From assembly GCA_964489885.1 (NCBI GenBank), contig CAZAZX010000007.1, positions 1-64,000 on the forward strand: 64,000 nt of DNA. Reading direction: 5' to 3'. Below the pieces are notes generated by a model, which was not told the DNA's origin, ran no database searches, and was given only the letters and a program-made list of their open reading frames with translations. This DNA comes from CAKOTZ01 sp964489885. GTDB taxonomy: Bacteria; Bacillota; Clostridia; TANB77; CAG-508. Every line of letters begins with the position of its first letter. Position 1 is the stretch's first letter. The translations under genes were made by a program, and so were the position numbers. Shown piece by piece: positions 46,179 to 55,706 of this stretch.

Positions 46179-48224
46179 CTATATTTCCAGTCTGCCATTT
46201 AACTTTTTATCTACCATATTTTTCAGCAATTTATTTTTTTCTAGCATCAATTCTGAATCTTCTTTCAAGATTTGAATAGCTATAACCTGTACTACTTTTA
46301 AGAGTTGCATATCTTCATAAATATTAGCTACCTTAAATTCTGGAAGACCATGTTGCTTAGTTCCAAAAAATTCTCCTGAGCCTCTAAGTTCCAAATCTTT
46401 TTCTGAAATGACAAATCCATCATTTGTTTGTTGCATTACCTTCATTCGTTCTAAAACCACATCAGAATTTCCTTGATATTTTAATATGCAATATGATTTA
46501 TATTCTCCTCTTCCTACTCTTCCACGCAATTGATGTAATTGCGCTAATCCAAATCTTTCAGCATTTTCAACTACCATTATACTAGCATTTGGAACATTAA
46601 CTCCGACTTCTATTACTGTTGTTGAAATTAGTATATCAATTTTTCCATTTTTAAATTCTTCCATAATTGCATCTTTTTCTTTTGGTTTCATTTTTCCATA
46701 TAAATATTCAACTCTATAATCTTTAAAAATATTTTTCTTATAATTTTCAGCCAGTTCCATAACAGATTTTGCATTTATTTCCTCATTTTCTTCCACAAGT
46801 GGACATACAATGTATGCTTGTCTTCCTTCATCTATTTGCTTTTTTATAAAATTGTTTACCCTTTGTTCTAAACCTTTTGTAACAGCAAAAGTATCAATTT
46901 TCTTTCTGTTTGGTGGTAATTCATCTATAATTGATATATCTAAGTCCGCATATAATATTAAAGCCAATGTTCTTGGAATTGGAGTTGCCGTCATAACAAG
47001 AGTATCTGGATTATTTCCTTTTCCAACAATTGTTGCTCTTTGTTTTACGCCAAATCTATGCTGTTCATCTGTCACAACAAGTCCTAAATTTTTGAAAATA
47101 ACATTTTCTTCTAATATAGCATGTGTTCCAATTAATACATCTATTTCACCATTTTTTAGTTTTTCTAAAATCTCTTCTTTTTTCTTTTTTGTTATATTAC
47201 TAATTAATAATTCACATTTTATATCAAATTTATTTAAAATTTGTGTAAAGCTTTCTAAATGTTGTGATGCAAGTATCGCAGTTGGAGCCATAATTGCAAC
47301 CTGATATCCGCATTTTACAGCTTTATATGTAGCAATAATAGATACTACTGTTTTTCCAGAGCCGACATCTCCTTGTAAAAGTCTATTCATTGCTTTTTCG
47401 CCTTCCATATCACTGTCAATTTCTTCTAACACCCTTAATTGTGCCTTTGTCAACGAAAAAGATAATGAATTTATCACATCTGACATCTTTACATATTTTG
47501 AAAATTTTATACCTTTTTCTTCTGTGTCATATTTATTTTTTAAATAAAGCAATGAAAGTTGCATTGATAATAATTCATCAAAAGCTAATCTTTTTCTTGC
47601 ATTTTTGGCTTCTTCCATATTTTCAGGAAAATGAATTTTTGAAATTGCTTTGTTGTAATCAAACAAATTATATTCTTTTATTAAATAATCTGGAATTGTT
47701 TCATCTAAGTGTCCTGCTTCCTTTATAGCATTTTCAATTATACCTCTTAGCACATTTTGTGATAATTGAAAAGTTAATGGATAAAGTGGTATGATTTTTC
47801 CTGTATTTTTGGTCTTATTTTCTTCTTCTATTATTGGAGAAGTCATTTGAGCTTTTCCGTTTTGCTTAGAAATTTTCCCAAAAAACTTGTATTTATTACC
47901 TTTATGAATTTTTGACTTTAAATAAAATTGATTATACCAAACAATTTCACAGTTTCTAGTTTCATCTTCAACCATAACTCTATAAATTATAAGGTTTTTT
48001 CTAATTCTTCTTTCAATAACATTTGAAACTACAGTTGCCTCAATTAAAGCTTCTTCCCCATCTTGAATATCTTCTATAACTCTAGGTTTACTTCTGTCTT
48101 CATACGTCCTTGGGTAATAATTTATTAAGTCTTCCAAATTATATATGTTCAATTTATGTAATAGTTTTGCTCTGTTCGGTCCTACACCTTTTATATACTG
48201 AACATCTTTTTTTAATTCCTGCAT
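46179..48224 (-). CDS. recG: ATP-dependent DNA helicase RecG
   Basis: A 681-residue helicase that remodels stalled forks and Holliday junctions. An N-terminal wedge/OB domain (KGVGPNRAKLLHKL, ETRNCEIVWYN) is followed by Walker A GDVGSGKT near residue 285, the DEQH box (VVTDEQHRFG), MTATPIPRT and the C-terminal QLRGRVGRGE. It is the last gene of the operon starting with the MoxR-like ATPase, 41 bases after a 56-residue gene. Confidence 0.96.
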   Translation of the reverse strand: MQELKKDVQYIKGVGPNRAKLLHKLNIYNLEDLINYYPRTYEDRSKPRVIEDIQDGEEALIEATVVSNVIERRIRKNLIIYRVMVEDETRNCEIVWYNQFYLKSKIHKGNKYKFFGKISKQNGKAQMTSPIIEEENKTKNTGKIIPLYPLTFQLSQNVLRGIIENAIKEAGHLDETIPDYLIKEYNLFDYNKAISKIHFPENMEEAKNARKRLAFDELLSMQLSLLYLKNKYDTEEKGIKFSKYVKMSDVINSLSFSLTKAQLRVLEEIDSDMEGEKAMNRLLQGDVGSGKTVVSIIATYKAVKCGYQVAIMAPTAILASQHLESFTQILNKFDIKCELLISNITKKKKEEILEKLKNGEIDVLIGTHAILEENVIFKNLGLVVTDEQHRFGVKQRATIVGKGNNPDTLVMTATPIPRTLALILYADLDISIIDELPPNRKKIDTFAVTKGLEQRVNNFIKKQIDEGRQAYIVCPLVEENEEINAKSVMELAENYKKNIFKDYRVEYLYGKMKPKEKDAIMEEFKNGKIDILISTTVIEVGVNVPNASIMVVENAERFGLAQLHQLRGRVGRGEYKSYCILKYQGNSDVVLERMKVMQQTNDGFVISEKDLELRGSGEFFGTKQHGLPEFKVANIYEDMQLLKVVQVIAIQILKEDSELMLEKNKLLKNMVDKKLNGRLEI

Positions 48225-48265
48225 TTTTTCACCTCTGTTTTTACAACATTATAGGTTTATTAAAA

Positions 48266-48436
48266 TCATTGCTTTTTATTATAAATTTCATTTTCAATTA
48301 ATGATTCTAAAGAAATATTTTTATTTAAAAAGTCGTCCACTACACTATCATTTGTATATTTAATTTGATTTACCTTATTTAATTTATCGTTGCTATCATT
48401 AAAGTTTTCTAAATCCTTTAAGAATTTCTCATCCAT
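48266..48436 (-). CDS. Small acidic protein of the MoxR/VWA operon
   Basis: About 56 residues starting MDEKFLKDLENFNDSND at ATG 48436, with AGGAGGAT upstream; an earlier in-frame ATG lacks a site. It is polar and helical, with no known motif. It lies between the 321-residue protein and recG, so it probably belongs to the operon's function. Confidence 0.65.
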   Translation of the reverse strand: MDEKFLKDLENFNDSNDKLNKVNQIKYTNDSVVDDFLNKNISLESLIENEIYNKKQ

Positions 48437-48446
48437 ATTAATCCTC

Positions 48447-49412
48447 CTAGATTTCATTGAAAATTAATTTATTTTCAGAATTTGTACTATGTAATACATA
48501 TTTTGAAAAATCATTAATTCTTTTAGTGTAATTCATCATTTTAAATATAACACTCAAATCTTGATGATACTGTATGTTGTTCTCTATGTCTATTCTATTT
48601 CTGATATGAAGTAAATAATTTTCAATAAGTGAAAAAATATCTTTATTTTTTAATAGGAATTTATATTTTCCATTTGACAAAACATATTCATATTCTATAT
48701 TAAAATCAATTATCATTTTTTCCGAGTATTTCTTAGGGTTATTAACTGCAAAGTAATATAGGCTATTATCCATAAACTTTCTCCATAAATCAACATAGTT
48801 TATTACTTCTGAATTTATTCGGCTAATATGTTTTGAACATACAAAATAGTCTTTTGTCCCATAAATATATACTTTAATTCTGTCATTAATTCCAATCATA
48901 TTACATACTTCTGCTTCAGAAAAAATATCAACTATATTAGAAAAATCCCCATAATAATCAGGATATCTACCATTTCTATCTTCTATATAAAATCCATTAG
49001 AAACAATCTTATCATTTAGCGAATATATATTTATTACCATTTCAAATTCTTTATACATCATAATCTTAAACTCTTTAATTATAATTGCTTTTTTTTGGTC
49101 AGGTGACAATGTTATATTTCTTAGCTTGTTATAGTCATTAGTCATATAATAAATTAAACACTTAGATTCATAATCATATTTTACATAAATAGAATGATAC
49201 TTATCCAATCTTTTAAATGTTTTTATATTTTGACATAAATTATATATATATTTATCTAACATATTTAGACTATTTTCATATCCTACATTTTTTTCAATAT
49301 AGTTTACTTTTTCAAATAAAAAGCTTATAATAAAAACTTTCAAAAAACTTTCTGGGTTAGTTCTTCTAAAAAAAAATTCTAACTTTTTTGTTATTAAAAA
49401 TTTATCTATCAT
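48447..49412 (-). CDS. Unknown 321-residue protein of the MoxR/VWA operon
   Basis: Starts MIDKFLITKKLEFFFRR, with AGGAGTTAAAAT upstream. Cytosolic, Tyr/Ile/Asn-rich and mixed alpha/beta, with no recognised motif. It occupies the place of the variable third component (VMAP) in published vWA-MoxR-associated conflict systems, but I cannot show homology. The gap to the VWA gene is 14 bases. Confidence 0.65.
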   Translation of the reverse strand: MIDKFLITKKLEFFFRRTNPESFLKVFIISFLFEKVNYIEKNVGYENSLNMLDKYIYNLCQNIKTFKRLDKYHSIYVKYDYESKCLIYYMTNDYNKLRNITLSPDQKKAIIIKEFKIMMYKEFEMVINIYSLNDKIVSNGFYIEDRNGRYPDYYGDFSNIVDIFSEAEVCNMIGINDRIKVYIYGTKDYFVCSKHISRINSEVINYVDLWRKFMDNSLYYFAVNNPKKYSEKMIIDFNIEYEYVLSNGKYKFLLKNKDIFSLIENYLLHIRNRIDIENNIQYHQDLSVIFKMMNYTKRINDFSKYVLHSTNSENKLIFNEI

Positions 49413-49426
49413 AATTTTAACTCCTG

Positions 49427-50641
49427 TTAATCATCGTACTCATGATTATCATCATCATTATAATAATCATCTTGTTCATAATTATTATCCTCGTCATAAT
49501 CTTCTTCATAATCATCATAAAGTTTATTTTCATATTCTTCTAGAGTAGGATTTCCGTCCATTGATACATCATATATAAGTTCAGGGTTATAATCATATAA
49601 ATCTGGTGAAACCCAATCATGCAAAGTTGGATTTTCCCATGGGTACCTATCTTCAGTAGATAGAAAATATGGTACCTTATCTTTTTGACATAAATCAGCC
49701 ATTTTGCAAATGGAAGATAAACCATCAAAATCAGCAAGTATTATAGAAAATTCCGCTTCATTTGCCATTTGGGCTGCTGTTTTTGGAGTAGGACATGCAA
49801 TTTTACTTACCTTACCTGCTTTATACCCTTCTAAGGTTTTTCTTGTTCCATACTGGTTATCTTCAACCATATCTCTGCTATAAAATCCATTTCCACAAGC
49901 TGCAATATAACATTCATAACCTTGTTTTTCTAATAAACTAATAACTTCTGGCATAAGTTCATGCATTATTTTATTAGAACCACAACCATAAACTCCAGAT
50001 GTATCAATAAAAAATTGCACATATCTTGCATCTTTTAAATCATATTTATCACTTAATAGTCTATAATTTTGATATTTTAATATATGTTGTAACATTTGTT
50101 TTTTATCATAAGTTTCTGAACCATCTTGTTTATCAATACCAGCATGTTCCATTGCAATTTTTTTTATAATTTCCAATATGTATTTTTTTAAATACTCTCG
50201 TCTATTCTGTGTCTTAAAATCCTCTATTTTTTTCTTTTTTTCTTCAAATATTCTTTCAATATTTTTTTTTAAATCTCCTTTTCCGCTTCCGTCTCCACCT
50301 TCTCCTCCATTTCCATCTTCATCTTTTTCTTCGTCTTTTTTCTCATCCTTTTCTTGTTCACCAGTTCCATCTGTTTTGTCACTTTTATTTTCTTTGTCAG
50401 AATTTTGTCCATCATTTACTGAGTTTGGTGAATCTTCAATTTCTTTAGTTGCTTCATCTCCTCCATGAGTATCTTCTGTTGTTTTTGAAGTGGCAGGAGC
50501 AACTTCTTGTGTTTCTGGAACATCTTCTGGGGATTCAATAGGATTGTTTTCTTTGGATTCATCAACTTCTTCATTTTTTTTCTTTCTAGCTTGTTGTTCT
50601 AATTCAGCAAATATTTTATTTATATCATACTGAAAAGCCAT
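49427..50641 (-). CDS. VWA-like protein with long acidic linker and tail
   Basis: A 404-residue protein. Residues of about 20-130 form a charged, low-complexity linker (KENKSDKTDGTGEQEKD, GGEGGDGSGKG). A helical segment follows, then a VWA-like Rossmann domain with YVQFFIDTSGVYGCGSNK near residue 205, where a MIDAS DxSxS would sit but only DTSG remains. Then FSIILADFDGLSSICKM. The last 45 residues are almost all Asp, Glu, Tyr and Asn. It follows the MoxR-like ATPase by 18 bases, the usual chaperone-adaptor pairing. Confidence 0.72.
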   Translation of the reverse strand: MAFQYDINKIFAELEQQARKKKNEEVDESKENNPIESPEDVPETQEVAPATSKTTEDTHGGDEATKEIEDSPNSVNDGQNSDKENKSDKTDGTGEQEKDEKKDEEKDEDGNGGEGGDGSGKGDLKKNIERIFEEKKKKIEDFKTQNRREYLKKYILEIIKKIAMEHAGIDKQDGSETYDKKQMLQHILKYQNYRLLSDKYDLKDARYVQFFIDTSGVYGCGSNKIMHELMPEVISLLEKQGYECYIAACGNGFYSRDMVEDNQYGTRKTLEGYKAGKVSKIACPTPKTAAQMANEAEFSIILADFDGLSSICKMADLCQKDKVPYFLSTEDRYPWENPTLHDWVSPDLYDYNPELIYDVSMDGNPTLEEYENKLYDDYEEDYDEDNNYEQDDYYNDDDNHEYDD

Positions 50642-50659
50642 TAAACACTCCTCCTAATA

Positions 50660-51958
50660 TTAATAATCATTATCATATTCTGAATCTGTTTCATAATCAC
50701 GTTCGTTTCTTATATCATCTTTACCTAAAAATTCTTCTAATGTATTATGGAGTTCAGTACCAGAATCCAAATAAACAAAAGTATTTCCCCTATTCATTGC
50801 AATTTTAAACATTTTATCTTCATTTACTTTTATGCCAAACCTTGTTCCATCTCTTTGGCTTTTATTTTCTGCCCACAAAATGTTATCACTTTGTGTTTCC
50901 TCAACTGGCATAGAATATTCAAACCATCCTCTATAACTATTACTATAATTTTTAAAATTTATATATTTATTAATAAATTGTAATTGTTCTACTGTATTTA
51001 TATCTAAATAATAACAACCTGGTTTATTATCATCAGTATGCAATTTAAGTTTTTTTGTATCTCCACTTTCAATTATTTTTTTAAAAAAGTTCGTCCACTC
51101 TATTAGATTATTTTCGTTTATTTTAATAGAACATTTTTCTAAATCAGGTAATTCAAATTCTAAATTTCCATTTTCCATTTCGGATATACGTTGTAAATCT
51201 GCCAAAGACATTACATCTAGTTCGTCTAAATTAATATATTGAGATAAAGCATCTTCATCTATTTCTTCTCCTAAAACTTCTAAATCTTCAATGTATTGCT
51301 TAGCTTGTCTAATAGAAAAATCTGGGCATTTATCATATATATATCCAATATAATGGTTTTCTGGTAATCCTAATATTTCCAAAAATAACTCTTTATCAGG
51401 TCTAGGGACTTCCACTTTTTTACTTCTGTTAATTAAGGCATCATCTATTTCTCTTTTATCATTTGAAGTAATAAATGTATATATAGGATATTCCCCTTTT
51501 TCATATGTATCTGTTCCTGTTGTTAATCTTCCATTTTCTAAAAAATCCAATAAAAAAGAGTCTACTTCTGGTCTTGCCTTATCTAATTCATCTATTACAA
51601 GAACTACAGGACCTTTTTTTGATTGCTGTAATGTTTGTAATAATATTCCTTCTTTTATTGAATTATCTGCATCTTGTTTCATAACTCCTTCAATATTTAC
51701 ATCATATTGGAAATTTTCTGTTCCCATTCTTGGAAAACATTGGACAAATTTTTCATCAGCATCAATCATTTTAGAAAAAGTTTCAGCTAAAAAAGTTTTT
51801 CCTGCTCCAGATTTTCCCTGTAATAACAAAGTAGGAATACTTCTTCTATTTCTCTTGCCTGCCGTTTCAAACAGTAAAACAATTTTTGCTAAATCTTTTG
51901 AAACAAAATAACCTAGTTTTTTTAATTTTTCTTGAGTTTCTTTTATTTTTTCTGACAT
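50660..51958 (-). CDS. MoxR-like AAA+ ATPase
   Basis: A 432-residue protein. Walker A LQGKSGAGKTFLAE lies near residue 47, Walker B VVLVIDELDKA near 119, and the sensor/arginine region YTFITSNDKREIDDALINRSKKVEV near 165. The C-terminal 200 residues are specific to this protein. MoxR ATPases work with VWA partners to remodel targets. It is first gene of a five-gene operon ending in recG. A solo end of repeat A lies just upstream. Confidence 0.85.
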   Translation of the reverse strand: MSEKIKETQEKLKKLGYFVSKDLAKIVLLFETAGKRNRRSIPTLLLQGKSGAGKTFLAETFSKMIDADEKFVQCFPRMGTENFQYDVNIEGVMKQDADNSIKEGILLQTLQQSKKGPVVLVIDELDKARPEVDSFLLDFLENGRLTTGTDTYEKGEYPIYTFITSNDKREIDDALINRSKKVEVPRPDKELFLEILGLPENHYIGYIYDKCPDFSIRQAKQYIEDLEVLGEEIDEDALSQYINLDELDVMSLADLQRISEMENGNLEFELPDLEKCSIKINENNLIEWTNFFKKIIESGDTKKLKLHTDDNKPGCYYLDINTVEQLQFINKYINFKNYSNSYRGWFEYSMPVEETQSDNILWAENKSQRDGTRFGIKVNEDKMFKIAMNRGNTFVYLDSGTELHNTLEEFLGKDDIRNERDYETDSEYDNDY

Positions 51959-51985
51959 ATTTATGGCTCCTTTTATAAAAATTTG

Positions 51986-52022
51986 TGGACAAGGGTGGAC
52001 AAGGGGACGGTTCTCTTGTCCA
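51986..52022. repeat. Solo end of MITE family A with a duplicated tip
   Basis: TGGACAAGGG is repeated twice, then GGACGGTTCTCTTGTCCA. It lies between the MoxR-like gene start and the tRNA cluster. Confidence 0.7.
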
Positions 52023-52105
52023 TAATGTGTTAAAATAGTGTTAAATATAAAAAAATAGTATCAAGGTATTTATTGTAACTCTTGATACTATTACTTTTCA
52101 TTGAT

Positions 52106-52181
52106 TGGTGGCTCCAAGTGGAATCGAACCACTGACACGGGGATTTTCAGTCCCCTGCTCTACCAACTGAGCTATCGAGCC
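52106..52181 (-). tRNA. tRNA-Phe (GAA)
   Basis: GGCTCGATAGCTCAG start, anticodon loop CTGAAAA (GAA), T-loop GGTTCGATTCC, CCA encoded. Confidence 0.94.
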
Positions 52182-52220
52182 ATAAATATTAAATTAAAAA
52201 TTCTTTTCTAAATAAAAAAA

Positions 52221-52297
52221 TGGCGACCTGGAACGGGCTCGAACCGTCGACCTCTAGCGTGACAGGCTAGCGTTCTAACCAACTGAACTACCAGGCC
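52221..52297 (-). tRNA. tRNA-Asp (GUC)
   Basis: GGCCTGGTAGTTCAG start, anticodon loop CTGTCAC (GTC), CCA encoded. Together with Phe and Val it forms one cluster. Confidence 0.94.
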
Positions 52298-52313
52298 AAA
52301 TAAGTTAAAAAAA

Positions 52314-52389
52314 TGGTGGGCGTTATAGGGCTCGAACCTATGACCTCCTGCTTGTAAGGCAGATGCTCTCCCAGCTGAGCTAAACGCCC
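52314..52389 (-). tRNA. tRNA-Val (UAC)
   Basis: GGGCGTTTAGCTCAG start, anticodon loop CTTACAA (TAC), CCA encoded. The 52390-52658 gap that follows is AT-rich, with nothing else recognised. Confidence 0.94.
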
Positions 52390-52658
52390 ATTTCCTTCAA
52401 CAGTGACTAGTATAATATATTTTAATTAATCTGTCAAGCACTTTTTTCATTTTTTTACATTATTGTTTCATAGTCAAATGTAAAAGTAAAATAAACTTTA
52501 AATATTAATTAATATATTTAACCTTTACATTAACATAAGTGTAAAAGCAACAATGTTTCTTTTGATGTGCTTGTGGGGCAAATCATTATAAAGTCATTTA
52601 TCACTTTACTTTTTTCATTTTTTAGTCTATATTATATATATTGAATGGGGGATTATAT

Positions 52659-53369
52659 ATGACAGCATTTGCATTAAAAATGATAGCCATAATATCTATG
52701 TTTCTTGATCATATTGGCTATTTTATATATAAAGGACACGTTTCTTTTTTTAATTATCTAGGAAGATTTGCATTTCCAATTTTTGCATTTCAAATATCAG
52801 AAGGTTATATTCATACACACAATTTAAAAAAATATTTTTCAAGGCTTTTTATCTTTGCATTAATATCGCAAATTCCATTTACTCTATTTCTTTATGGTGT
52901 TGTTTATCAGCTCCCTATAAGCGAATATTTAGCAAATATTGATAGATTTGAATTAAATATATTTTTCACTTTATTTTTAGGGCTATTTAGTATTTTTTTA
53001 TATGACAAAATAAAAGAAAAATCAAAAGTGCTTGGATTACTTGCTGTTGCTCTTATATGCCTATTGGGAAATTTTATTAAAGTTGATTATGGCTACTGGG
53101 GAATTTTGCTTATTTTTATCTTCTACTTTTTTAAAAATAATATTCCACTAACAGTACTTGCTTATTTCACAATGTGTTTAATAAAATATGGTTATCAATT
53201 ATGTATAAGTAACTTTAATCAATTATATTTATATTTGTTTATCGGAGCTTTTTTAGCAATTATTCCAATAATTTTATATAATGGAAAACTTGGATACAAA
53301 ACAAAAAAATTGCTCTATATATTCTATCCAGCACATTTGTTTTTAATTTATCTAGCAACATTTATTTAA
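52659..53369 (+). CDS. TraX-family membrane protein
   Basis: About 236 residues from ATG 52659 (GGGGGA upstream). It has seven to eight membrane helices. The N-terminus KMIAIISMFLDHIGYFIY and the early NYLGRFAFPIFAFQISEGY are the TraX signature. TraX acetylates pilin on F-like plasmids; chromosomal homologues in Firmicutes are unassigned membrane acyltransferase-like proteins. Confidence 0.85.
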   Translation: MTAFALKMIAIISMFLDHIGYFIYKGHVSFFNYLGRFAFPIFAFQISEGYIHTHNLKKYFSRLFIFALISQIPFTLFLYGVVYQLPISEYLANIDRFELNIFFTLFLGLFSIFLYDKIKEKSKVLGLLAVALICLLGNFIKVDYGYWGILLIFIFYFFKNNIPLTVLAYFTMCLIKYGYQLCISNFNQLYLYLFIGAFLAIIPIILYNGKLGYKTKKLLYIFYPAHLFLIYLATFI

Positions 53370-53376
53370 AGCACAA

Positions 53377-53421
53377 ATTCCGAATATATTATATTTAACT
53401 AAAATATAATATATTCGGAAT
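53377..53421. terminator. Long bidirectional terminator
   Basis: ATTCCGAATATATTATATTT pairs with its exact reverse complement around a 4-base loop. It is shared by TraX and spoIIIAA and overlaps the last codons of spoIIIAA. Confidence 0.8.
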
Positions 53422-54346
53422 TCATTTTATTTAATCCATAAACTTTTTCAATATTTCTTTTTTGCATATCTGAACTCAAAATAATAATCCTTTCAATAAT
53501 ATGAAATTTTAACAAATCATTTAGACTTTTGTTTGACAATATATCCCCTAAATTTCCTCCATGAGCTGTAAAGATTCCTTTTACCCCAGAACAAGAAGCT
53601 TCAAAAATTGCTTCCGTATCTTCTTTCGATCCAATTTCATCAGCTACAATTACATTTGGAGCCATTGATCTAATGAGCATTTTTATCCCTATTGACTTAG
53701 GAACATTGCACATAACATCTGTTCTAATTCCAACTTCGTTTTGTGCCATTCCCTTATACATTGCTGCAATTTCTCCCCTCTCATCAACAACACCAACAGT
53801 TATTCCCTTAAAATTAATTTCTTCAACTCCATTGCTAATTTTTCTTACTAAATCCCTTAAAATCGTGGTTTTTCCAGCTCCAGGTATTGAAACTATTAAA
53901 GTATTGTATATACTATTATTTTCAATATTTAAAACATATCTTAAAATTTTTGTGCTAGCTCCTTTTATTTGTCTTGCTATTCTGAAATTTAAACTTGATA
54001 TGTAGTTTATATTTGTAATTTTTCCATTTTGCATAACAACATTACCTACAATTCCAACTCTATGTCCACCTTTTATGGTAATAAATCCATTACAAATTTG
54101 ATTTTGATATGAATAAATAGAATTTTCACAAATTTTTTGTAAAGTTTGTAAAATATCATTTGATGAAACAATGTAATTTAATACTACTTCAGAAGAATTG
54201 AATTTTAATATAACAGGTTCTGCATTTCTTAATCTTATTTCCTCTAAACTGATATATTGTGTTGGATTTGCTTCTTTTCTAAAATATTCTTCTAAAACAT
54301 TTAATATTGAATCTGAAAAATATTTAAAAATATTAAATAATTGCAT
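53399..54346 (-). CDS. spoIIIAA: Stage III sporulation ATPase SpoIIIAA
   Basis: A 315-residue secretion-type ATPase that powers the mother-cell to forespore channel. Visible are IKGGHRVGIVGNVV, Walker A SIPGAGKTTILRDL near residue 160, GVVDERGEIAAMYKG and VIVADEIGSKEDTEA. In other spore-formers spoIIIAB-AH follow directly. Here the gene ends at a terminator and is followed by an unrelated convergent gene, so it is an orphan. Confidence 0.92.
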   Translation of the reverse strand: MQLFNIFKYFSDSILNVLEEYFRKEANPTQYISLEEIRLRNAEPVILKFNSSEVVLNYIVSSNDILQTLQKICENSIYSYQNQICNGFITIKGGHRVGIVGNVVMQNGKITNINYISSLNFRIARQIKGASTKILRYVLNIENNSIYNTLIVSIPGAGKTTILRDLVRKISNGVEEINFKGITVGVVDERGEIAAMYKGMAQNEVGIRTDVMCNVPKSIGIKMLIRSMAPNVIVADEIGSKEDTEAIFEASCSGVKGIFTAHGGNLGDILSNKSLNDLLKFHIIERIIILSSDMQKRNIEKVYGLNKMNSEYIIF

Positions 54347-54421
54347 TTTCTATCCTTTCATATGTATAAAACTATATATTATTATATATATGCTCTTGCT
54401 ATTAAGTTTATGAGTGAAAAG

Positions 54422-54531
54422 TGGACAAGGGGACGGTTCTCTTGTCCACAAATATTACAGAAAGAAGCATAGCTTTTTTGCACATTTAATTATGAATAAA
54501 AAAGTGGACAAGAGAACCGTCCCCTTGTCCA
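54422..54531. mobile_element. MITE-like hairpin repeat, family A, full copy 2
   Basis: About 110 bp. It has the same nested inverted ends as the copy at 5011 and nearly the same interior as the copy at 56889 (TATTACAGAAAGAA, CTTTTTTGCACATTTAA). It lies 8 bases after the Fic stop. Confidence 0.85.
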
Positions 54532-54538
54532 CTTTTAA

Positions 54539-55630
54539 TCACTTTTTCATATATTTTGTATATCTTCCGCTTCCAATTATCTTTATTGATCCATTTTTGA
54601 CCATATTTCCTAAAACAGCTTCTACTGTTGTTGCACTTACGTCAGGTAAAATCTTGCATATTTCTGCTTTTGAAATAGGAGTTAAATTATTTAATACAAT
54701 TGCTTCGATTCTTGCTTTTTTAGTAATTTTGTTACTATTAACAACACTAAATCTTTTATCTAACTCTTTATAACACATATATAGTGTTGATAAAAAGTTT
54801 TCTATAAAAGGAATATAAGTTTGTTTATCTTCTGTCCAACCAATAGATGATAGTCTTAATGCCTCATAATAATTACCTTTGCTGTTGTTTATTTGTTCTT
54901 CAAAAGAAATATATTTACCAACATCAAACCCGTTTTTATATAATAGTAATAACGTTAATAATCTCGACATTCTTCCATTTCCGTCCCTGAAAGGATGTAT
55001 ACAAAGAAAATCAAGAATAACACAAGGTATTAATAATAGTTGATTAATATTTGCATTATTATATGCATCATTATATGCAAGTACAAGTTGTTCCATTGCA
55101 TTTGGTGTTTCTTTTGCAGCTAATGGTTTAAATCTAACTTTTCTATTTCCTTGTTTATCTTCTTCTATTATATAATTATTATTAGTTTTATATTGACCTG
55201 CATCTGGTGTTCCCGTATATGACATCATTATTTCATGTAATCTTAATATTGTGTTTTCATTAAATTCTATATCCTCATAATGCAAATGTATTTCATTTAA
55301 AGCATCTCTGTACCCTGCAATTTCATTTTCATTATGATTTAATGGTTGTGCTTTTTGATTCACTATTTCTTCTATACGCTCATCGCTAGTCACAATTCCC
55401 TCTATAGCATTTGAACTTTTAACAGATTGTACTATAGCTATTCTTTCTAATTCTGTAAATATCCTCTCATATCCATCTTTTCTAATTTTTGCTCCCGTTT
55501 TTAATGAATAGATTGTTCCTGTTATGTTTATTAAATTAGCAGGTAATAATCCATTATCTAAAAAAGAATAATCAAATTTTTTCATTTTAGATTTCTCTTT
55601 CTGCATATTCTTATATGCATATATTTTCAT
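54539..55630 (-). CDS. Fic-family AMPylase with N-terminal inhibitory helix
   Basis: 363 residues, or about 348 if translation starts at the internal ATG 55585. The catalytic loop is HPFRDGNGRMSR near residue 216. The inhibitory motif SSNAIEGI near 75 matches (S/T)xxxE(G/N) of class II Fic proteins. A C-terminal winged-helix domain (TPISKAEICKILPDVSATTVEAVL) suggests DNA binding. Such proteins transfer AMP to target proteins and often repress their own gene. Repeated ATATGCAGAT motifs lie upstream. Confidence 0.9.
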   Translation of the reverse strand: MKIYAYKNMQKEKSKMKKFDYSFLDNGLLPANLINITGTIYSLKTGAKIRKDGYERIFTELERIAIVQSVKSSNAIEGIVTSDERIEEIVNQKAQPLNHNENEIAGYRDALNEIHLHYEDIEFNENTILRLHEIMMSYTGTPDAGQYKTNNNYIIEEDKQGNRKVRFKPLAAKETPNAMEQLVLAYNDAYNNANINQLLLIPCVILDFLCIHPFRDGNGRMSRLLTLLLLYKNGFDVGKYISFEEQINNSKGNYYEALRLSSIGWTEDKQTYIPFIENFLSTLYMCYKELDKRFSVVNSNKITKKARIEAIVLNNLTPISKAEICKILPDVSATTVEAVLGNMVKNGSIKIIGSGRYTKYMKK

Positions 55631-55631
55631 T

Positions 55632-55690
55632 TTATCTGCATATATTTTACTATTTTATATGCAGATAGTCAATATCTATATGCAGATTTT
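55632..55690. promoter_or_regulatory. Candidate operator cluster upstream of Fic
   Basis: ATCTGCATAT (about 55636) faces ATATGCAGAT (about 55657) as an inverted pair, and ATATGCAGAT recurs near 55681. Further TGCATAT copies overlap the start region. The winged helix of the Fic protein is the obvious candidate binder; this is inferred. Confidence 0.5.
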
Positions 55691-55706
55691 ATTTTTATTG
55701 ATTTTG

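Noticed and set aside
49427..50641. The MoxR/VWA pair as magnesium chelatase or CO dehydrogenase accessory genes
   Set aside because: No chelatase or coxL-type genes are nearby, and the C-terminal domains do not match those families.
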